Positions 37,391 to 47,757 of a stretch of 64,000 nucleotides of DNA are shown piece after piece. Under the pieces are notes generated by a model. That model did not search any database and was not told where the DNA came from. It saw only the letters and a list, made by a program, of their open reading frames with translations. This stretch comes from Methylobacillus sp. MM3 (lineage in GTDB: Bacteria > Pseudomonadota > Gammaproteobacteria > Burkholderiales > Methylophilaceae), in the NCBI RefSeq assembly GCF_001645185.1, contig NZ_LXTQ01000020.1, positions 293,670-357,669 on the forward strand, in the 5' to 3' direction. Made by a program: the position numbers and the translations under genes. How positions within the stretch are numbered: the stretch's first letter is position 1; each line of letters begins with the position of its first letter.

Positions 37391-38613
37391 GACTGTTCCG
37401 TAATGGGTTGGGCGGTGGCCGATTTCTGCTCCTTGAGCATACCGGCCACATGTTTCAATAATTGTCGCGCCAGGGTCAGTTTGGGTGCACGCGGCAAGGG
37501 ATGCGCTCCCTTGTCGTCCAGCAGGATGAGTTCGCTTTCATCGCCCCCGAAGGCATCCTGAATCAGGTTGGCGGCGAGCAGCGGCAGATTTTTGCGGCGC
37601 CGTTTGTGTTCGGCGAATTCGTACAGGTTTTCGCTTTCGGCGGCAAAGCCGACGCAAAACGGCGGGTCGGGAAGACTGACCACATTGGCCAGGATGTCGG
37701 GGTTGGGCGCCAGTTCCAGCGTCAGAATGTGCGCATCCTTCTTGATCTTCTGTTCGCTCGGGTTGAGCACATAATAGTCGGCCACGGCAGCGACGCCGAT
37801 GAATATGTCCCGATCTTGCAGGTTTTCCATCACCGCGCTCAGCATCTGCTGGGTGGTGGTGACCTTGACCAGATTGGCGCCGTGGGGTGATTTCAAGGAA
37901 GTTTGTCCGCTGACCAGCGTGACCTCTGCGCCCATTTCAATGGCGGCGCGGGCGATGGCGTAGCCCATCTTGCCGGAACTCAGGTTGGTGATGCCGCGCA
38001 CGGCGTCGATGGCTTCGAAGGTCGGGCCGGCGGTGATGAGGACTTTTTTGCCGGCCAGAAGCTTGGGTTGCTGGCTGGCATCGATGGCATCCAGCAGCGT
38101 TTCCGGCTCCAGCATGCGGCCCATGCCGGTATCGCCGCAGGCCTGGTCGCCGCTATCCGGGCCCAGCACGATCACGCCGTCGCGCTTCAGTTGCGCGACA
38201 TTGCGCCTGGTGGCCGGGTTCTCCCACATCTGCACGTTCATCGCCGGTGCTACCATCAGCGGGCAGGAGCGCGCGAGGCAGATATTGGAGAGCAGGTCGT
38301 CCGCCATGCCGTGGGTAATTTTGGCCAGGAAATCCGCGCTGGCGGGGGCGATCAGGATGGCGTCGGCATCGCGCGAAAACTCGATGTGCGCCATGCCGTT
38401 GTCGATGCGGTCATCCCACAGATCGGTGAATACCGGTTTGCCGGAGAGGGCCTGCAATGTCACGGGGGTGATGAAATGGCAAGCGGCTTGCGTCATCACT
38501 ACTTGCACGTCGATGCCTTGCCTGACCAGCAGGCGAACCAGTTCGGCCGCCTTGTATGCCGCGATGCCGCCGGTAATGCCGACCAGAATGCGTTTGATGG
38601 ATGAGAGCGCCAT
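37387..38613 (-). CDS. coaBC: bifunctional phosphopantothenoylcysteine decarboxylase / phosphopantothenate-cysteine ligase
   Basis: A 408-residue two-domain enzyme of coenzyme A synthesis. The N-terminal CoaC flavoprotein domain begins [20 protein letters not shown] and holds the conserved His in [11 protein letters not shown] and PAMNVQMW. The C-terminal CoaB ligase domain contains [24 protein letters not shown] use ATG 38613; the longer in-frame start 168 bases earlier gives an unrelated extension. Confidence 0.96.
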   Translation of the reverse strand: MALSSIKRILVGITGGIAAYKAAELVRLLVRQGIDVQVVMTQAACHFITPVTLQALSGKPVFTDLWDDRIDNGMAHIEFSRDADAILIAPASADFLAKITHGMADDLLSNICLARSCPLMVAPAMNVQMWENPATRRNVAQLKRDGVIVLGPDSGDQACGDTGMGRMLEPETLLDAIDASQQPKLLAGKKVLITAGPTFEAIDAVRGITNLSSGKMGYAIARAAIEMGAEVTLVSGQTSLKSPHGANLVKVTTTQQMLSAVMENLQDRDIFIGVAAVADYYVLNPSEQKIKKDAHILTLELAPNPDILANVVSLPDPPFCVGFAAESENLYEFAEHKRRRKNLPLLAANLIQDAFGGDESELILLDDKGAHPLPRAPKLTLARQLLKHVAGMLKEQKSATAQPITEQS

Positions 38614-38731
38614 GGATTTATCGGTAACTAATTGATTCAATTCTATACGAATGGGGGGGCAAAGGCGATGACCGATTGGCTCGCCGCAACAGGCTAGGTA
38701 TGATGCATCAACAATAATAACGAGGCCCGTA

Positions 38732-39505
38732 ATGATGTGGCGCAAATTGCGTATCGTGATTCTTCTGTTCGTCCTCGCCACGGTGGCGCAGCAAGCCTGG
38801 CTCAGCGACCGCGACCTGGATTGGGGCGATAACCTCTATGTTGCGCTGTATCCCGTTAATGTCGATGGCAGCGCCAAGGTTGCCGCTTACATCCGGACGC
38901 TGACTCCGCAGCAGTTCGAGCCGCTAACGGAATACTTTTCCGCGCAAGCCCAGCGTTACGGACTCGCGGTATACCATCCCTTCGCAATCCGCCTGGGCGA
39001 TACAGTCCAAGGCAATCCTCCTTTGCCGCCAAGAGCAGCGTCGGCCGTGCAAGCGATGTGGTGGAGCCTGAAATTCCGCTGGTGGGCCTGGCGGCATAGT
39101 CCGGCAATGCAGGTGAAGCCGAAAATCCGGCTTTATCTGCTTTATCACGACCCCGGCAAGGTCAAGGCATTGTCGCATTCGACGGCCTTGAGCAAAGGCC
39201 GTGTCGGGCTCGTGAATCTCTTTGGCGATCCGGCGGCTGATGAGCAGAACATGGTGATTGTTGCCCATGAATTGCTGCACACCGTGGGCGCCACCGACAA
39301 ATACGATCTCGCGATGAATCGGCCACTCTTCCCGGACGGTTATGCCGAACCCGAGAGGACGCCAAGGCATCCGCAGAAACTGGCCGAATTGATGGCCGGT
39401 CGTATCCCGGTTTCGGAGTCCGAAGCCGAAATTCCACAAAACCTGCAACACACTGTTATTGGCCCCGCAACGGCGCGCGAAATCCAGTGGGTAAAGACGA
39501 GGTAG
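38732..39505 (+). CDS. membrane-anchored metzincin-like putative metalloprotease
   Basis: A 257-residue protein I do not recognise by name. One hydrophobic segment at residues 5-22 would anchor it, leaving the rest in the periplasm. H179-E-L-L-H183-T-V-G186-A-T-D189 matches the metzincin pattern HExxHxxGxx(H/D), with aspartate as a possible third zinc ligand. Other features are a Trp-rich stretch (WWSLKFRWWAW, ~110-120) and a proline-rich C-terminal half. Two tandem ATG codons (38732, 38735) follow CGAGG. It is divergent from coaBC and seven bases before radC. Protease activity is an inference from the motif alone. Confidence 0.6.
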   Translation: MMWRKLRIVILLFVLATVAQQAWLSDRDLDWGDNLYVALYPVNVDGSAKVAAYIRTLTPQQFEPLTEYFSAQAQRYGLAVYHPFAIRLGDTVQGNPPLPPRAASAVQAMWWSLKFRWWAWRHSPAMQVKPKIRLYLLYHDPGKVKALSHSTALSKGRVGLVNLFGDPAADEQNMVIVAHELLHTVGATDKYDLAMNRPLFPDGYAEPERTPRHPQKLAELMAGRIPVSESEAEIPQNLQHTVIGPATAREIQWVKTR

Positions 39506-39511
39506 CGGATT

Positions 39512-40186
39512 ATGGCGATTACCGATTGGCCGGAAGGCGAGCGCCCGCGCGAAAAGCTGTTGAGTCAGGGGCCACAGGCGTTATCGGATGCCGAGTTGCT
39601 GGCGATTTTTCTGCGCGTTGGAGTCGTCGGGAAAAGCGCAGTTGATCTGGCGCGCGATCTGCTGACGGAGTTCGGCAGTCTCAATGGCATTTTCAACGCT
39701 GGCCGCGATGCGCTTACCGCGGTGAATGGCATGGGCGACAGCAAGTATGTGCAAGTCCAGGCAATATTCGAGATGGCGCGCCGCGCGTTGACCGAGCAGA
39801 TGCGGCAGCGCGACGCGCTGACTTCGCCGCAGCAGGTGCGGGATTATCTTTGCCTGAAACTGGGCGGCATGACGCGCGAGGTCTTCGTGGTGTTATTCCT
39901 GGATGCGCAGAATCGGGTGACGGCGCAGGAAGAACTGTTTGCAGGCACGCTGACGCAGACCAGCGTCTACCCGCGCGAAGTGGTCAAGCGTGCCTTGCAT
40001 CACAATGCGGCAGCGATGATTTTTGCACACAATCATCCGTCTGGCGTAGCCGAGCCCAGCCGGGCGGATGAGTTGCTAACCAAGGCATTAAAAGAGGCGT
40101 TGGGCCTGGTGGATGTGCGGGTGCTGGATCATTTTGTGATCGCGGGGAATGTGGCGTTGTCGTTTGCGGAGCGAGGGCTGCTCTGA
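39512..40186 (+). CDS. radC: RadC family protein (JAB/MPN domain)
   Basis: A 224-residue protein. The N-terminal half has a helix-hairpin-helix-like region ([14 protein letters not shown]). The C-terminal JAB/MPN domain carries the metal-site signature [14 protein letters not shown] after an upstream glutamate ([19 protein letters not shown]). RadC is named for a repair phenotype in E. coli, but its role is disputed. Its neighbourhood with coaBC-dut-rpmBG is conserved in proteobacteria. Confidence 0.93.
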   Translation: MAITDWPEGERPREKLLSQGPQALSDAELLAIFLRVGVVGKSAVDLARDLLTEFGSLNGIFNAGRDALTAVNGMGDSKYVQVQAIFEMARRALTEQMRQRDALTSPQQVRDYLCLKLGGMTREVFVVLFLDAQNRVTAQEELFAGTLTQTSVYPREVVKRALHHNAAAMIFAHNHPSGVAEPSRADELLTKALKEALGLVDVRVLDHFVIAGNVALSFAERGLL

Positions 40187-40205
40187 ATTCCCCGATTGCC
40201 GGGCT

Positions 40206-40790
40206 TTACGGAAATTCGAACCCGAAGCTGAATCTGACCAGCTTGTCTTGCTTGAAATGGTATTGCCCGTAATAAGCCGGTGCGCTGTTGTTTTGCAGAA
40301 ATCCGGATTCGTTTTTGTTGTCGATGCGGTAGCTGATGACCACTTCGTCGAGTTGCGGCTGTTCGTTGTAGTCATTGCCGAAGATGTGCGTGATGTCGCT
40401 GCGCGTCATGCCCAGCTGGATGCCTTTGCCGGAAACAAAGCGATCGATTTGCCCGGGAGGCTGCACGCAGTCGACGTAGCGTGTTTCGACGCGCTCGACC
40501 TGAAACTCGCTAATGATGTACGAGGTATCGCCTTCGTAATACACCAGCGTCAGTCTCTCGGTTCGGTCTGCATTGCAAATGTAAGCCTTGGGACGATCGC
40601 TGTCGGGGTCGTCCAGTTGCATTTGCGCGCCAAAAGGGAGCCTGGCGCTGGAGCCGTCATTCAGCTGTATTCCGGAGACCGTTAGATCGACTTCGCGGGG
40701 CAGCTCGGCGGCAGCAGCAGAGTACAAAAGCAGGCCGGTTACAGCGGCAGCGAGCGGCCAGTTGGCTCTGGGCGAAGGAATCCTCAACAT
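40206..40790 (-). CDS. secreted protein of unknown function
   Basis: A 194-residue protein not recognised. The first ~28 residues look like a signal peptide (WPLAAAVTGLLLYSAAAA before ELPREV). Two cysteines (YICNADRTERLT and RYVDCVQPPG) might form a disulphide in the periplasm. A segment VSGKGIQLGMTRSDITHIFG recalls the G-x-x-x-x-V pattern of small envelope proteins, but this is weak. It is the last gene of the argB-nucleotidase-slmA operon, 18 bases after slmA. Confidence 0.6.
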   Translation of the reverse strand: MLRIPSPRANWPLAAAVTGLLLYSAAAAELPREVDLTVSGIQLNDGSSARLPFGAQMQLDDPDSDRPKAYICNADRTERLTLVYYEGDTSYIISEFQVERVETRYVDCVQPPGQIDRFVSGKGIQLGMTRSDITHIFGNDYNEQPQLDEVVISYRIDNKNESGFLQNNSAPAYYGQYHFKQDKLVRFSFGFEFP

Positions 40791-40808
40791 GCCCGTATAC
40801 GGCGGCGT

Positions 40809-41387
40809 TTACTCTTCCAGTCCGTACAGCAGCGTGAGCTGTTCCTGCACGAATTCCATCGGCTTGCGCTTGAATCCGCTCTTGGCGAATTGCTGCCAGC
40901 GGCCGATCACGAAGCAGATCAGCAGATTGGCCTGGGCTTCGGGGTTGAGCTTGCGGCCGGTTTGCGTTTCGGCGATGCGCAGGCTTTGCTTGAGCGTGGA
41001 TTCGACGCGATCGAAAAGCTGGTTGATGCGCAATTGCAGGCGGTCGTCTTCATTCACCAGCGCGTCGCCGATCAGCACGCGGGTCATGCCGGGATTCTTT
41101 TCCGCAAACAGCAGCATCACCGTCAGGATGCGGCGCACCTGCCGGAGGCCTTCCTGCTCTTCGCCGGTGATCTTGTTGACGAGGCCGAACAGGCTTTGTT
41201 CGATGAATTCGATCAGCCCCTCGAACATTTGCGCCTTGCCGGCAAAGTGTCGGTAGAGCGCGGCTTCGGACACGTCCAGTTTTGCAGCGAGCGCGGCCGT
41301 CGTGATTTTTTCACGCTTGGGCGTTTCCAGCATCTTGGCCAGGGTTTCCAGTATTTGTTGTTTTCTTTCGCCGGGTTTGGTTGCCAT
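40809..41387 (-). CDS. slmA: nucleoid occlusion factor SlmA
   Basis: A 192-residue TetR-family protein that binds chromosomal sites and blocks FtsZ assembly over the nucleoid. The N-terminal HTH region (ITTAALAAKLDVSEAALYRH, residues ~27-46) and the C-terminal QANLLICFVIGRWQQFAKSGF are close to known SlmA. The start is ATG 41387 (MATKPGERKQQILETLAKML); a longer in-frame start runs into the next gene. It sits in the argB operon, eight bases downstream of the nucleotidase gene. Confidence 0.93.
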   Translation of the reverse strand: MATKPGERKQQILETLAKMLETPKREKITTAALAAKLDVSEAALYRHFAGKAQMFEGLIEFIEQSLFGLVNKITGEEQEGLRQVRRILTVMLLFAEKNPGMTRVLIGDALVNEDDRLQLRINQLFDRVESTLKQSLRIAETQTGRKLNPEAQANLLICFVIGRWQQFAKSGFKRKPMEFVQEQLTLLYGLEE

Positions 41388-41395
41388 GGTGGTCC

Positions 41396-42049
41396 TCAGA
41401 GTTTTGTTTTGGGGAGCGCCAGTATCGATCCGATGCGTGCATCGACGAAGCTGGGCCGCTTTGTGTTTGGATTGACGTATACGGTTTTCATGCCGAGCCC
41501 GCGCGCGGTGCGCAGCGCGGGCAGGCTGTCTTCCACCATCACGCAGCGCCGGGCCGACACACGCAATGCCCGAAGGATGCGCAGAAAGCCTTGCTTGGCG
41601 GGTTTTGGTTGGAAGCGGGTCGATTCGATGCTGAATACGGTCTGGAACAGATCGCGGATGCCGAGCAGTTGCAGTACCTGTTCGGCATAGGCCATGGGCG
41701 CATTGGTGAACACGACTTTGCGTCCTTTCAGCCGTTGCAGGGCGTGGCGCAAGCCGCGTGCTTTCAGCACCATGGCCGTCAGGTCGGGAAATTGGTGCGT
41801 GTGGTGCAAAAAATGATGCGGGTCGGTGCCGTGGTGGCGCATCAGGCCGTGCAGCGTGGCGCCATAGCGGTGCCAGTAATCGCGCCGCAGCGCGCAGGCA
41901 TCGGCTTCGCACAGGTCGAGATGCGTCATCAGGTAATGCGTCATGCTGCGATTGATATGCGGGAAGATGTGTGCGCTGGCATCGTGCAGCGTGTCGTCGA
42001 GATCGAAAATCCAGACACGCCGCGCGTCGTCATGGTGTTTATTCCGCAC
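41396..42049 (-). CDS. HAD-family pyrimidine 5'-nucleotidase
   Basis: A 217-residue hydrolase. FDLDDTLHD holds the catalytic D16 and D18. VFTNAPMAYAEQVL is motif II, a lysine in RFQPKPAKQG is motif III, and VMVEDSLPALRTARGLGM is motif IV. This SDT1/YjjG-like group dephosphorylates nucleoside monophosphates; the substrate here is inferred. It lies between argB and slmA, an order seen in other betaproteobacteria. Confidence 0.85.
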   Translation of the reverse strand: MRNKHHDDARRVWIFDLDDTLHDASAHIFPHINRSMTHYLMTHLDLCEADACALRRDYWHRYGATLHGLMRHHGTDPHHFLHHTHQFPDLTAMVLKARGLRHALQRLKGRKVVFTNAPMAYAEQVLQLLGIRDLFQTVFSIESTRFQPKPAKQGFLRILRALRVSARRCVMVEDSLPALRTARGLGMKTVYVNPNTKRPSFVDARIGSILALPKTKL

Positions 42050-42065
42050 AGGCCGGGTAAGCCAT

Positions 42066-42950
<885 letters not shown>

Positions 42951-43058
42951 TTACTATCCCGTTAGGCCAAGAGCCTATTTCAGTCCGAATGGGTGGGATT
43001 TTATACGAAAGGCGGTGGAAATGCCCGATGGATTGCGGGGCCATTCCCTTTGCAGGGC

Positions 43059-43838
43059 CTACTGGGAGTGCACGTATCCCAGGCGTTCGGACAGTGCCCG
43101 GCCGCAGGCGAGCACATCCGGAATCCATTCCAGCTTGCGGCGTTTTGCCGGGGCGGAAATCGACAGGCCGGCGATCATTTCACCCCGTGCATCCAGCACC
43201 GGCACGCCGATGCAGCTAATACCGAGTTCTGCTTCCTCGTTGTCCAGCGCATATCCATCCTGCCATGCGCCGAGTGACAATTCGATCAATTGGGGGAGTG
43301 TCTTCACGGTGTTGGGCGTGAACTCCTGCAAGCCGCGCCGTGCTGCATAGCTGCGAATTTCCTGCTCGCCGCGGCTGCCGAGAAACAGCTTGCCGACGGC
43401 GGTGACGTGCAATGGCGCCCGGCTGCCGACAATCTGGCCGACATGCGAGGTGCGCGTGGAAACCGCGCGTTCCACATAAACCACCGCATCGCCCTCGCGA
43501 AAGGTCAGGTTGACCGTTTCGCCCAGCTGCTGGCGCAATTTTCTCATCAATGGCATCGCTTCGAGCCGTACATCGATACCGACGTGGGATTGTTGCGCCA
43601 GGCCTATCAGGTGACGGCCCAGAACATACAGCCCGGCAGCGTTGCGATCTATCCATCCGTTATCGATGGCGGACGAAAGAATGCGGAATGCGGTGGAAGG
43701 ATGCAGGCCGGTTTCGGCGGCCAATATTTTCAAGGAGGCCTGGCCGCCATTGGCCATCAGCGCGTTCATGAGATCGCCGAGACGATCGATTACCTGGATA
43801 GCGGAGCGATTGGCTTCGAGGTTTTTTGGCATGGGCAT
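43059..43838 (-). CDS. IclR family transcriptional regulator
   Basis: A 259-residue regulator. The N-terminal winged helix (QVIDRLGDLMNALM; ETGLHPSTAFRILSSAIDNG) spans residues ~15-75. The C-terminal IclR effector domain contains GEAVVYVERA-like and LHVTAVGKLFLGSR segments. It is divergent from the glycerate kinase-glcDEF operon with a 114-base shared region, so it probably controls it. Known IclR relatives sense glyoxylate or related acids, which would fit. Confidence 0.88.
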   Translation of the reverse strand: MPMPKNLEANRSAIQVIDRLGDLMNALMANGGQASLKILAAETGLHPSTAFRILSSAIDNGWIDRNAAGLYVLGRHLIGLAQQSHVGIDVRLEAMPLMRKLRQQLGETVNLTFREGDAVVYVERAVSTRTSHVGQIVGSRAPLHVTAVGKLFLGSRGEQEIRSYAARRGLQEFTPNTVKTLPQLIELSLGAWQDGYALDNEEAELGISCIGVPVLDARGEMIAGLSISAPAKRRKLEWIPDVLACGRALSERLGYVHSQ

Positions 43839-43952
43839 CGCAAGTAGAAGTGTTGCTGAAAATGCTATCAGATACTTGAGGCTTTTCGTCGGATTTAGTA
43901 GGAATTTTTCTTATGCATGGGCTCAGTTTTTAACCGTTATCATGGCTCCTTG

Positions 43953-45224
43953 ATGATACCGACCCACGAACAACAGCTTCTGCGGAAATTGTTCAATGCC
44001 GCGATCCAGGCGGCCCAGCCGGCCTATTGCTTGCCACCCCATTTGCCTTTGCCGCCGCGCGGACGCACATTGATACTGGGTGCCGGAAAAGCATCGGCGG
44101 CAATGGCGCAAGTGGTAGAGCAGCATTGGAGCGGCACCTTGTCCGGCCTGGTGGTGACCCGCTACGGGCATGCCGTTCCATGCGAGCGCATCGACATCGT
44201 CGAGGCGGCGCACCCGGTGCCCGACGAAGCGGGGCTGAGCGCTGCACGACGCATGCTGCAGTTGACGCAAGGGCTGACATCCGACGATCTCGTCATCAGC
44301 CTCTTTTCCGGCGGCGGCTCAGCGTTGCTGCCTTTGCCGCTCGATGGCCTGACCTTGCGGGACAAGCAGGACGCGACATCGGCCTTGCTCAAAAGCGGCG
44401 CGACCATACGCGAAATCAATTGCGTGCGACGCCATCTTTCCGCGATCAAGGGCGGGCGGCTGGGCGCGGCATGCCATCCGGCACAGGTGCTCACTTTGCT
44501 GATATCGGACGTGCCTGGCGACGATCCGGTGGATATCGCCTCCGGCCCGACGGTGGGCGATCCGACGACCTGCGCGGAAGCACTCGATATCCTTCGCCAC
44601 TATCGCATCGATGTGCCCGAGCGCATGCTGGAAATCCTGCGACGCGGGCACGGCGAAACGCCCAAACCTGATGATCCGCGCCTCGCGCGCAGCGCCGTAA
44701 AAGTCGTCGCCACGCCGGGAACGGCCCTGCAGGCGGCAGCCGATGCGGCGCGACAGGCCGGGGTGACGCCGCTGATTTTGGGCGATGCCATCGAAGGCGA
44801 GGCCCGCGCAGTCGCTGCGGCGATGGCGCAACTCGCGTTGCAGGCAGCCCACGAACAGGCGCTGCCATGCGTATTGCTTTCCGGCGGCGAAACGACCGTG
44901 CGGGTGCGCGGCAACGGAAGCGGCGGACGCAATGTCGAATTCCTGTTGGCACTGGGATTGGCGCTGGATGGGCATCCAGGCATCCATGCATTGGCGGGCG
45001 ATACCGACGGCGTGGACGGCATGGATGAAATCGCCGGCGCGCTGCTGACGCCGGACAGCCTGGTGCGTGCAAGGAAAATCGGACTCCAAGCCCGCGCCAG
45101 TTTGGACGATAATAACGCCCATGGATTTTTCTCGGCGCTGGGCGATTCGGTGGTAACCGGCCCCACGCTGACCAACGTCAACGATTTTCGCGCCATCCTG
45201 GTGACGCCCGAGGCGGCCAGGTGA
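43953..45224 (+). CDS. glycerate 2-kinase (DUF4147/MOFRL family)
   Basis: A 423-residue enzyme predicted to make 2-phosphoglycerate from D-glycerate. The N-terminal domain has ILGAGKASAAMAQVVEQHW and SLFSGGGSALLPLPL. The C-terminal MOFRL domain has SGGETTVRVRGNGSGGRNVE and AGDTDGVDGMDEIAGALL. Some homologues were named hydroxypyruvate reductase (TtuD). I use ATG 43953; an in-frame start at 43917 is possible, as neither ribosome site is strong. It is followed by glcD after 15 bases. Confidence 0.87.
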   Translation: MIPTHEQQLLRKLFNAAIQAAQPAYCLPPHLPLPPRGRTLILGAGKASAAMAQVVEQHWSGTLSGLVVTRYGHAVPCERIDIVEAAHPVPDEAGLSAARRMLQLTQGLTSDDLVISLFSGGGSALLPLPLDGLTLRDKQDATSALLKSGATIREINCVRRHLSAIKGGRLGAACHPAQVLTLLISDVPGDDPVDIASGPTVGDPTTCAEALDILRHYRIDVPERMLEILRRGHGETPKPDDPRLARSAVKVVATPGTALQAAADAARQAGVTPLILGDAIEGEARAVAAAMAQLALQAAHEQALPCVLLSGGETTVRVRGNGSGGRNVEFLLALGLALDGHPGIHALAGDTDGVDGMDEIAGALLTPDSLVRARKIGLQARASLDDNNAHGFFSALGDSVVTGPTLTNVNDFRAILVTPEAAR

Positions 45225-45239
45225 GCGCAGGATAAAACT

Positions 45240-46700
45240 ATGTCTGCCCTGCCTGCGGACTTTCTTGAAAAGCTGCGTCGCCTGCTGCCGCAAGACGGCT
45301 TGCTGACCGCGCCGGAAGACCTCGCGCCTTACGAATGCGATGCACTTTCCGCATATCGGCGGCGTCCGCCCGCTGTTGCCTTGCCGCGTACCGAAGAAGA
45401 GATTTCCGCGATCCTCAACCTTTGCCGCATGCACAATGTGCCGGTAGTGGCGCGCGGGCACGGCACCGGGCTTTCCGGCGGCGCCTTGCCGATTGAAGGC
45501 GCGCTGTTGCTGACGCTGGCGCGGCTCAACCGCATCCTGATGATTGACCCGCTGGCCCGCACCGCGCGCGTCCAGCCCGGCGTACGCAACCTTGCCATTT
45601 CGCAGGCCGCCGCGCCGTATGGACTTTATTACGCGCCAGATCCCTCGTCGCAAATCGCGTGCAGCATCGGCGGCAACGTCGCCGAAAATTCCGGCGGACT
45701 GCATTGCCTGAAATACGGCCTCACCGTGCATAACATCCTGGAAGTGCGCGCGATCACGATAGACGGCGACATCATTACACTGGGTAGCCGGGCGTTCGAC
45801 GCGCCCGGCTATGATCTGCTGGCGCTGATCACCGGTTCGGAAGGCATGCTGGCGGTCATCGTCGAAATTACCGTGCGGCTGCTGCCCAAGCCTGAGCGCG
45901 CGCAGGTGCTGCTGGCCGCGTTCGACAGCATTGCCAATGCCGGTGTCGCGGTGGGCCAGATCATCGCCGCCGGTATTATCCCGGCAGCGATGGAGATGAT
46001 GGATAAGCTCTCGATCCAGGCCGCCGAGGATTACGTACACGCCGGTTATCCGGTTGGCGCCGAGGCGTTGCTGCTGGTGGAGGTGGACGGCGTCAACGAA
46101 GAGGTTTCGGACGGGTTGCGCGTGGTCTATGAAGTAGTGAAAGCCTGCGGCGCGACCGAAGTGCGTACCGCGCTGGACGAAGCCGAGCGCACGCGATTCT
46201 GGGCCGGACGCAAGGCGGCCTTTCCCGCCATTGGCCGCATTTCGCCAGACTATTACTGCATGGATGGCACCATCCCGCGTGGCAGGTTGCCGGAAGTGCT
46301 GGTGCGTATCGCGGAATTGTCCGAAGAATACGGCCTGCCGGTCGCCAACGTGTTTCATGCCGGCGATGGCAACCTGCACCCTTTGATCCTCTACGATGCC
46401 AACAAGCCCGGTGAGTTGGAAAAAACCGAGGAGATGGGCGGCAAGATCCTGGAAACCTGCATCGCGGTCGGCGGCACTATCACCGGCGAACACGGCGTGG
46501 GTGTCGAGAAACTTAACCAGATGTGCGTGCAGTTTTCCTCCGCCGAACTGGAAGTTTTTCATGCATTGAAGGCCGCGTTCGATCCGCCCGGCCTGCTCAA
46601 TCCGGGCAAGGCGGTACCCAGCCTGCACCGCTGCGCCGAACTGGGCGCGATGCATGTCCATCACGGGCAGTTGCCGCATCCCGAACTGCCGAGATTCTGA
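45240..46700 (+). CDS. glcD: glycolate oxidase subunit GlcD
   Basis: A 486-residue FAD-binding catalytic subunit that oxidises glycolate to glyoxylate. The PP-loop segment (VVARGHGTGLSGGALPIEG, ~64-82), the IGGNVAENSGGLHCLKYG segment and the C-terminal ANVFHAGDGNLHPLI and GGTITGEHGVGVEKL motifs are present. The stop overlaps the glcE start by one base. Confidence 0.94.
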   Translation: MSALPADFLEKLRRLLPQDGLLTAPEDLAPYECDALSAYRRRPPAVALPRTEEEISAILNLCRMHNVPVVARGHGTGLSGGALPIEGALLLTLARLNRILMIDPLARTARVQPGVRNLAISQAAAPYGLYYAPDPSSQIACSIGGNVAENSGGLHCLKYGLTVHNILEVRAITIDGDIITLGSRAFDAPGYDLLALITGSEGMLAVIVEITVRLLPKPERAQVLLAAFDSIANAGVAVGQIIAAGIIPAAMEMMDKLSIQAAEDYVHAGYPVGAEALLLVEVDGVNEEVSDGLRVVYEVVKACGATEVRTALDEAERTRFWAGRKAAFPAIGRISPDYYCMDGTIPRGRLPEVLVRIAELSEEYGLPVANVFHAGDGNLHPLILYDANKPGELEKTEEMGGKILETCIAVGGTITGEHGVGVEKLNQMCVQFSSAELEVFHALKAAFDPPGLLNPGKAVPSLHRCAELGAMHVHHGQLPHPELPRF

Positions 46701-47752
46701 TGAATATCCATGACCAATGGCTCGCCGCGACCGGCGAGCGTGTGCTGCAGGCGAGGGCCGAAAAGCGCAAACTTTCGATTCGCGGCAGCGGCAGCAAGGG
46801 CTTCTACGGCAACGTGGTCGATGCCGACACGCTGGACGTTGCGGAGTATGCCGGTGTCGTCGACTATCAGCCGCGCGAACTGACGCTGACCGCCCGCGCC
46901 GGAACGCGGTTGGAGGTGATCGAGGCGCTGCTCGCCAAGAACAACCAGATGCTGCCCTTCGAGCCGCCGCATTTCGGTGCGGATGCAACACTTGGCGGCT
47001 GCGTTTCCACCGGCCTCTCCGGCCCGCGCCGCCCGTATGCCGGCGCGGTGCGCGATGCCGTGCTGGGTACCAAGGTTCTGGATGGTCGTGCGCAGGTACT
47101 GCGCTTCGGCGGACAGGTCATCAAGAATGTTGCCGGCTATGATGTATCGCGTCTGATGGTGGGGGCGATGGGCACCCTAGGCGTGTTGCTGGAGGTTTCG
47201 GTCAAGGTGCTGCCGTGCCCCGAGAGTGAGTGCACGTTGATGCTGGAGATGCCGGCAGACAGGGCGGTCGAGATCATGAACCTGTGGGCGGCCAGCCCGG
47301 TGCCCTTGTCCGCGACGGCGTGGCGGGCCGGCCATCTTTATGTGCGGCTTTCCGGCACCGAAAGCGCGGTGCAGGCGGCGATGCAGAAAATCGGCGGCGC
47401 AAAGATTCCCGACGGCCCGGCTTTCTGGCAAGCGCTACGCGAGCAGACCATGCCCGATCTCGCCATGCGCCCCTTGTGGCGTTTGTCGATGCCGACGGCG
47501 GCCAAGGCATTTACCGCGCTCGGCCAGCCGGTGATCGAATGGGGCGGCGGGGTACGCTGGTATGGCACCGACATGCCCGCCGACACGCTACGCGCGTTGG
47601 CGAAACAGGCTGGCGGTCATGTCACGCTGTTCCGCAGCCATCAGCCGATCACGCAAGCCTTTACCCCCTTGCCCGAACCGCTGGCGGCGCTGCATCAACG
47701 CATCCGCCTGGCGCTCGATCCGCACGGCGTGTTCGATACCGGAAGAATGTAG
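46700..47752 (+). CDS. glcE: glycolate oxidase subunit GlcE
   Basis: A 350-residue FAD-binding subunit shorter than GlcD. RKLSIRGSGSKGFYGN and LGGCVSTGLSGPRRPYAGAV are the flavin-binding segments. I use ATG 46700 (TGATG overlap with glcD); a 59-residue longer in-frame start lies within glcD and is not used. Confidence 0.93.
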   Translation: MNIHDQWLAATGERVLQARAEKRKLSIRGSGSKGFYGNVVDADTLDVAEYAGVVDYQPRELTLTARAGTRLEVIEALLAKNNQMLPFEPPHFGADATLGGCVSTGLSGPRRPYAGAVRDAVLGTKVLDGRAQVLRFGGQVIKNVAGYDVSRLMVGAMGTLGVLLEVSVKVLPCPESECTLMLEMPADRAVEIMNLWAASPVPLSATAWRAGHLYVRLSGTESAVQAAMQKIGGAKIPDGPAFWQALREQTMPDLAMRPLWRLSMPTAAKAFTALGQPVIEWGGGVRWYGTDMPADTLRALAKQAGGHVTLFRSHQPITQAFTPLPEPLAALHQRIRLALDPHGVFDTGRM

Positions 47753-47757
47753 CGCTT

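Noticed and set aside
43841..43878. CAAGTA...TACTTG between the IclR gene and glycerate kinase as the IclR operator
   Set aside because: Six-base arms 26 bases apart are likely by chance and do not resemble a known IclR site.
44319..46991. An 890-residue minus-strand open frame across the glycerate kinase, glcD and glcE genes
   Set aside because: It spans three well-supported plus-strand genes and their junctions and shows no known domain.
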